Assembly (NCBI GenBank): GCA_905250115.1
Contig: CAJNOI010000106.1
Span: forward strand, 270,517-334,516
DNA length: 64,000 nucleotides
Direction of reading: 5' to 3'
Origin: Adineta steineri
Taxonomy: Eukaryota > Rotifera > Eurotatoria > Adinetida > Adinetidae
Shown here: one piece after another, positions 58,684 to 64,000 of the stretch
Layout of the letters: each line of letters opens with the position of its first letter
Position numbering within the stretch: the first letter of the stretch is position 1
Program-made: the position numbers and the translations under genes
Notes under the pieces: generated by a model
What the model was told of the DNA's origin: nothing
Databases searched by the model: none
Seen by the model: only the letters and a program-made list of their open reading frames with translations

Positions 58684-61600
58684 TTAATCTTCGTTATATT
58701 TGTTATAATGTTTAGATGACTTCGTATAACTTGATTTAAAGGCAGTGAAGACCATACTGGGTACTTTTTCTTTACTTCCTGGTTGATTGGTAATAAAACC
58801 AAGATTACCTTTTGCAACATCTGCAGAATACATTAATTCAAGTTTATCACCAGCTTCCATTTTGATGACGCCTTGACAAACTAAAACAGTCGTATCACCA
58901 TCTACTGTTTGAACATTGTTCGAATCTGCCACGTCTTTGCCATTTAGTCGAATCCACAAATGCACATCACCCTTACCTTTTCCATCCGAACTTCCAACTT
59001 GACCAGAACCCATTACAAAGTATGTTCCCGATTCTTCGATCTCAATGGTACCGTCATTATTCTTCATACGATGTGAACCTTCGTTGTTATTGAGATCAAC
59101 TTTTTTCGGAGTTATACATCCCCATTGTGAATTCGAACTAGATAGTTGAGCATATGGAACTGGATTTTCTTTGGTACCTAATTCAAATACTGTCAATATC
59201 AAACTAAGAACGAATGGTTCGTTCTTTGGTGCCGTAGCAATTATACCAATATGCTCGTTTGTCGTTGAGAACGCTATTTGAAGTTTATCATTCGCTTCAA
59301 CTTTGACAATAGTTTGACTGGTCAAGACTCGTTGACTACCACTGCGAACACTTTGAATTATATTGCTGTTTGGAATATCTTTTTCATTGAGCTGTGGTCC
59401 CAAGTAAATCTCACCGCTAGCACGAGTTTCAGCAGCACTTCCACCCTCACCAATAAATAAGACAAAATAAATTCCCGACTCATTAAACTTGATGGATCCA
59501 TCTGATGTGGCAGTTGGTATACCTATTCCAGTAAATTGATCTTGTTCATACGTAATTGCTTTGGAATTTGAAGAGCCCAGTTGAGTTTTTGAACTGGTTA
59601 GAACCAAATTATGAACTGGATGATCAATATCACTAAGCTGAATTTCTGATCTTACAATACTGGGAACTAGTGGTTCGTGTCTGAAATCTTGAGCAATCAA
59701 ACCGAGAGAGCTACATTTATTAGATGGGTGGGCTGAGATCATAAGAGTGATTTCTCGACCGACTGGAGCTTTGATAAGTGAATTATAAATGAGTATCGAT
59801 AAACTTCTACGTTCAACTGTTTGTATACTATTTGACGAAGGATCGTCTTTACCATTTTCCCTTGTCCACATGTGAATTTCTCCTTGGCCATTTCCACTTG
59901 GGCTACCAACTTGAGCACCATACATTACGAAATAATAACCGGGAGTTTCATATAAAAAGGTATGATTTTTAACAGTAGAATAGCCGTTCAAATCATCAAC
60001 TTTATTGTATGTGATCGCTTTTGGCTTTGATTCAGTTAGTTGGTTCTTTGAACTAGATGCTTGAAGATATGCGACATCATCGATTATTTCATTATCATGT
60101 TCTTTGTCATTCGATTTTCTGTAAACAAAAAACAATATCAATATTATGTATTATTTATGTATATGATACTTGTGAAAGCTAATCATTGGGTTAAACCAAA
60201 AATTGTATAAAATACTCAACTTATTGTTTAGTACCATATCTCGAAAGCTGAGCTACCGTTCGATTATGAGTGGTCAATTCATTTAATCTCTCTCATGAAT
60301 AAGATTTTGTAAAAGTAGTATAATCTAGTTTTATCAAAATAAAAGAAGAATCTTGGAATAGGACGAATTAAAAACATATCTCATCTTCAATGTTGTCTTT
60401 TTCTCATCTGTGATAAACTATTAATACAAATAACAACAATGAATATCTCATTTGTAAGTGGCGAAACTTACCCAGGTTTTTTCGGTTGTGAGCTTGTAGT
60501 TGAACCGGTTGATTTAAAAACACTGATGATCATACTGGGAACAGCTGACTCCGCACGTGGTTTGGATGCAACTAAACCAAGTGTACCATCTGTGACATCT
60601 GTAACAAATACCATTTCGAGTTTATCACCCTTCTTGATTTCGACGGCAGTTTGACAAACTAAAACAGCAGTATCTTTATCTACTGTTTGAATGGTGTTCG
60701 AATCTGCCATGTCCTTTCCATTTAGTCGCATCCACACACGCACATCACCAATACCATCATTTTCATCACTTCCACATTGAGCAGCAGCCATCACAAAGTA
60801 TGTTCCTGGCTCTTCGAATTCCATGACACCATTATTATTTTTGATATTATGTGAACCATCATTGTTATCAAGTTTAACTGTCTTCGGAGTTGTACAGCCC
60901 CATTGTGATTGTGAACTAGATAGTTGTGCATATGCAATAGGCTTTTCGTCGCTAGATAATCGAAATGTTGAAAATATTATACCAGGTGCAAGTGGCTCAT
61001 TCTTTGGCTTCGAGGCAATCAAACCAAGTTCTTTATTTGTAGTTGAGATTACTAGTTGGACCTTATCATTAGCTTCAAGTTTAGCAACCGTCTGACTGAC
61101 TAGGACTGCTGTATTACCATTGCGAATAGTTTTAATTGTGTTACTATTTGCAATGTCTTTTTCATTGAGTCGCATCCATAAATGAACTTCACCTGATGCA
61201 TCAGTATCTTTAGCGCTTCCGACTTGACCACAAGCTATGAGAAAATAAATACCTGCTTCATTGAACTTGATGATTCCATGTTTTTCAGCTGTTGTTATGT
61301 CTAGTTTATTGACTGCACTAGAACCATCGAGTATAACCACGTCGGAGTTTAAGTTACCCAATTGAGTTTTCGAGCTGAATAGTTGTGCATAAGGAATTGT
61401 GTTAGTACCACCACTGATCTGTAAAATGGATATTATAATACTAGGAACTAATGCTTCATTTTCTGGTTGTGTTGCAATCAAACCGAGAGAGGTGCATTCA
61501 TTAACTGTGAAGGCTGAGTACAAGAGTGCGAATGTACAATCAATAGGAGTTTGAAAAACTGTCGCATAGACAAGAACTGATGTACTTCCATGATCGACCG

Positions 61601-61955
61601 ATTGTATACTATTTGAGTTAGGCTCGTTCTTACTACGTTGTTGCATCCACATATGAATGTCTCCTTTACCAACTCTCTGTGGACTACCAATCTGAGCAGC
61701 AAACACCGTGAAATAAACACCAGCCGTTTTGGCTTCAAATGTGCCATTGTGGTATGCAGTGAAATCATTTGATCCATCATTTTTATTGTATGTTGCTACT
61801 TTTCCTTTTGAGTCACCTAATTGATTCTTTGAACTCGATCCTTGAAAGTATGCGACGCCATTGTTTCTATTGTTATTAGCTTCGATGGTTAATAACTCGA
61901 TACTAAGAACAAATAATACCAATATTATATTTAATATTTGATGTTGTTTTTTCAT
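58684..61955 (-). CDS. Secreted protein with six jelly-roll domains
   Basis: Two minus-strand exons, 61955-60472 and 60118-58684, join across a 353-bp intron. The donor GTAAGT overlaps the stop of the upstream frame, and the phase is restored as Gly-Lys-Ser, giving 972 residues. Residues 1-26 are a signal peptide (MKKQHQILNIILVLFVLSIE). Each exon encodes three domains of about 150 residues with the same motifs as the neighbouring gene (AYFQGSSSKNQLGDS, GVYFTVFAAQIGS, HLWMRLNEKD, SNTIKTI, LGLIATQP, VPSII). The third domain of each trio alone carries SQWGC. No transmembrane helix is seen, so the protein should be secreted, perhaps multimeric as in C1q/TNF-like folds. Read separately, the two exons look like two genes; the matching splice sites and phases argue for one. 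The function is unknown. Confidence 0.75.
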
Positions 61956-62077
61956 GTTAATCAGTCAGGTGCTGATAATTGTTTTTCTCTTCTCAAAAAT
62001 TTCCTCACGAAATAGTTACGTTAATATGAATTATCTAAAAAACAAAATCAAAACATAAAATATGCTTTACATGAATG

Positions 62078-62151
62078 AGAGTGTCGGTGTAGGTTAGGAT
62101 ATGTGTGTAGAAATTAAAGAACAATCAAATCCACACCCACCCTCAAGATGG
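62078..62151. repeat. Telomere-like fold-back (copy 14)
   Basis: A diverged G arm (GAGTGTCGGTGTAGG) and a GTAGAAATTAAAG centre precede a good C arm (CCACACCCACCCTCAAGATG). Confidence 0.6.
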
Positions 62152-62222
62152 TCTGTCAGGACCTTTGATAGTTGAAATGGGTCTATCAAGGTTTGCCAGA
62201 ATCTATCAGGATTTACCACGAA

Positions 62223-62272
62223 CCCGGGTGAGGGTACAAAATCAATATATAATACCCACACCCTCGAAATGG
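62223..62272. repeat. Telomere-like fold-back (copy 15), short
   Basis: CCCGGGTGAGGGTAC and TACCCACACCCTCGAAATGG flank about 16 A/T-rich bases. Confidence 0.55.
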
Positions 62273-62569
62273 GTTATACTTTTATTGATAAAATATGCTT
62301 TCTAGTACCAGAAGAAGCCCTTTTCAAATAAGATTTTTGGAAAAAAAAGAAATAACTACATTCAAATTTATCGATATGCAATCTCATATTTGAGTTTAAC
62401 GATGATCAGCTCATTTCTATAAAATCTTATAGGGATTCGTTACAAATTCTACGGCGCAACGATCAATAATTAATGAAAGATGTGTCCACTTAGGTAAATC
62501 AAGATTTTGATACCATACGTTTTGATGAAAAAAAGAAGTTAGAACACACGAATCTAAGTAGAAATGAAA

Positions 62570-63060
62570 CTTACTGCAACGTATTGTTTTGAATACAAAT
62601 GAAAAAAAACCCACGACTGTTTATTTGAAATAAAAAGAACGCTTATCTTACTTGGGAATAATATAATACAAAAGAATTGTTGATATTTTGTATCAAAACG
62701 CTCACCTTTAAATACGAGTTCGCCAAGGGTTGTTTAATAGCTGCAATAGATAAGGAGAAAAAGACCATTTTAGAGTAAAATTGATGATTATGCAGAAAAG
62801 CACATAATTCAGCACATGATATTATTTTCATGTGTTATCATCCTTTTTATCATCTTTTCTATATGTATATACACAACCCTCTTCTCATTTCAAGCGCTGC
62901 AGGTTTATGATTGTTGATATAATGACCCTTGAAAACTGTTAACAAAATTCGTATACATTGGCTATTCTTTTATTTTCTTCACAATGACCAAAATATATTT
63001 TTAGAGTATCACATGATTCGAAGTTAAGAGCAAACAGACAAATACACAATATCACATCAT
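62570..63060 (-). promoter_or_regulatory. Duplicated upstream region, copy B (candidate 5' leader exons)
   Basis: Partner of 57240-57800. On the minus strand it keeps ATTGCAGCTATTAAAC, TATTTAAAG before GTGAGC (near 62699) and a second GTAAGTTTC donor (near 62567). The short frame MVFFSLSIAAIKQPLANSYL ends at the same donor as in copy A. It lies about 0.6 kb upstream of the six-domain gene, whose ATG is itself preceded by an acceptor-like CAATTATCAG. This supports use as a 5' leader exon. Confidence 0.45.
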
Positions 63061-63513
63061 ATGATGTTGAGAGCAAATATATACAAAGAGATCTTTGCAA
63101 TAGATAAGAATAAGAAAACAAAAAGAAGTCTAAAGTATTGTGCTTGATGAAAATATTGCATGTAGTTTAAAAAAAAAGATTGTGTACGATACTAAAACAG
63201 ATTCCTTCTATGCATATAAACTTCAACAATTTTTTGGCTCTGTACAAAAGAGAATTCGTAGCAAATAAGCTTTGGGCAACCACTATAAAGCTTCCATGAA
63301 AGTAATTGTGTCTCTAACCTTTCGGTACTCGTCGAAAAAACATTCTGCACATAAGGTTTTGTTCTGATTAATTTTGGCATGCATAGAGCTTTCATTACTT
63401 CAAAAGACGAAGTCTGAACTGTCTCAACATTTCAATTGGTTTATTCTACTCATGATAGAGGAGTCCCCGAAAATTAAAATTTATTCCGATTTGCTTTATA
63501 TATATATATGTTT

Positions 63514-63590
63514 AAAACACCTTTAACTCTCTTTAGTTTCTTTCAGTGCCTTTAGCTCCTTTTAGTCCCTTTAGATCCTTTTAATCCCTT
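63514..63590. repeat. Degenerate CCTTTAG-type tandem repeat
   Basis: Successive units such as CCTTTAGCTCCTTTTAGTCC and CTTTAGATCCTTTTAATCC, with a unit of about 10-11 bases. It runs directly into telomere-like copy 16. Confidence 0.6.
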
Positions 63591-63637
63591 GAGAATGTGG
63601 GTGAGATAAATAAGATACATCCACACCCACACCCAAA
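63588..63637. repeat. Telomere-like fold-back (copy 16)
   Basis: CTTGAGAATGTGGGTGAGAT at the left, a small palindromic centre, and CATCCACACCCACACCCAAA at the right. Confidence 0.6.
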
Positions 63638-64000
63638 CATCAGTAAAAAAAATTAAAAATCAAGAATTTTTAGAAACTATCAGTAGATTTCATCACAAGA
63701 AATCATTATTTTCTAGAAATAGTCATTTTTTTTCATAGAAAAATGATTAACTTGAAAAAATAACGATTTTTTTATACAGTATAATTAACAACCTGCGAAG
63801 TCTGCTGATAAATTTTCAACAATTTTTGAGATTATTTGTTTTAGTCAAACGGTTTATATCTATTCATTCAGGCGACTCAAAAAACAAAACACAAGCTAGA
63901 AGTTCACAATATCTGATAGTTTATTTTTGGATTAACAATATTTATATTTACTCGTCTGGTTATATACTAATATATAATTAGAATTCGCTGTATGATTGAA

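Noticed and set aside
58684..60141. Second half of the six-domain gene as a separate gene starting at MILFFVYRK
   Set aside because: The first residues are translated from intron; an acceptor at 60119-60120 and matching phase join it to the upstream exon.
1..64000. Bacterial-style operons, ribosome binding sites, origins or rRNA
   Set aside because: Spliced genes and animal protein families throughout; no such features seen.

Overview
The window looks like nuclear DNA of a bdelloid rotifer (Adineta/Rotaria type). It is about 70% A+T, introns are mostly 50-70 bp with GT...AG ends, and it carries animal genes (7TM receptor, YOD1, PFKFB, nuclear receptors, Dbl-type RhoGEF) beside genes unusual for animals (assimilatory-type nitrate reductase, HPP-family membrane protein). 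It is strewn with (TGTGGG)n-like tracts, the repeat reported for bdelloid telomeres. Assignment to bdelloids is inference from these traits. A run of 100 N (8597-8696) marks an assembly gap.

Layout. 1-8.6 kb: a single-exon 7TM receptor, a three-exon YOD1-like OTU deubiquitinase, a small unknown ORF, and the first four exons of PFKFB, cut off by the gap. 8.7-12 kb: repeat-rich. It holds a one-ended Tc1-like terminus, a GCCGACA array, a complete non-autonomous hAT-like element with an 8-bp target duplication, a telomere-like fold-back, and the orphan last exon of an ABCG transporter. 12-20.3 kb: an HPP membrane protein, unassigned exons, a small two-exon membrane gene, and an intronless 973-residue urea transporter/ankyrin fusion. 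22-28 kb: a 5'-truncated diflavin reductase and a full intronless eukaryotic nitrate reductase, separated by telomere-like fold-backs. 28-34 kb: a tRNA-like gene, a long palindromic element running into a gene's last exon, nested inverted-repeat elements, an orphan LRR-like last exon and a decayed RhoGEF. 33.6-39.3 kb: no gene seen. 39.3-46.8 kb: two tandem six-exon nuclear receptor genes. 48.6-49.1 kb: a secreted Cys-rich protein. 50-52.2 kb: gene remnants around two large palindromic elements. 52.5-62 kb: two large genes of one jelly-roll family. One is a nine-exon type II membrane protein with three domains (830 aa). The other is a two-exon secreted protein with six domains (972 aa).

How the parts may work together. 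The urea transporter-ankyrin fusion, nitrate reductase, HPP protein (a family with a plant nitrite-transport member) and reductase remnant lie within 16 kb and could reflect acquired nitrogen-handling functions; this is a hypothesis. The two jelly-roll genes look like a membrane-tethered and a secreted form built from the same three-domain exon.

The most unusual signal is about 16 fold-back tracts with a G-rich arm (GGGTGTGGG) followed by a C-rich arm, often bounded by CTTGAGGG / CCCTCAAG. Their orientation is that of two telomeres joined end to end. At 31.9-32.1 kb one such tract separates two divergent genes that have both lost their 5' parts, and two more (11.6 and 22.2 kb) sit directly upstream of 3' gene fragments. 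They could be a MITE-like family, scars of healed and fused chromosome ends, or both.
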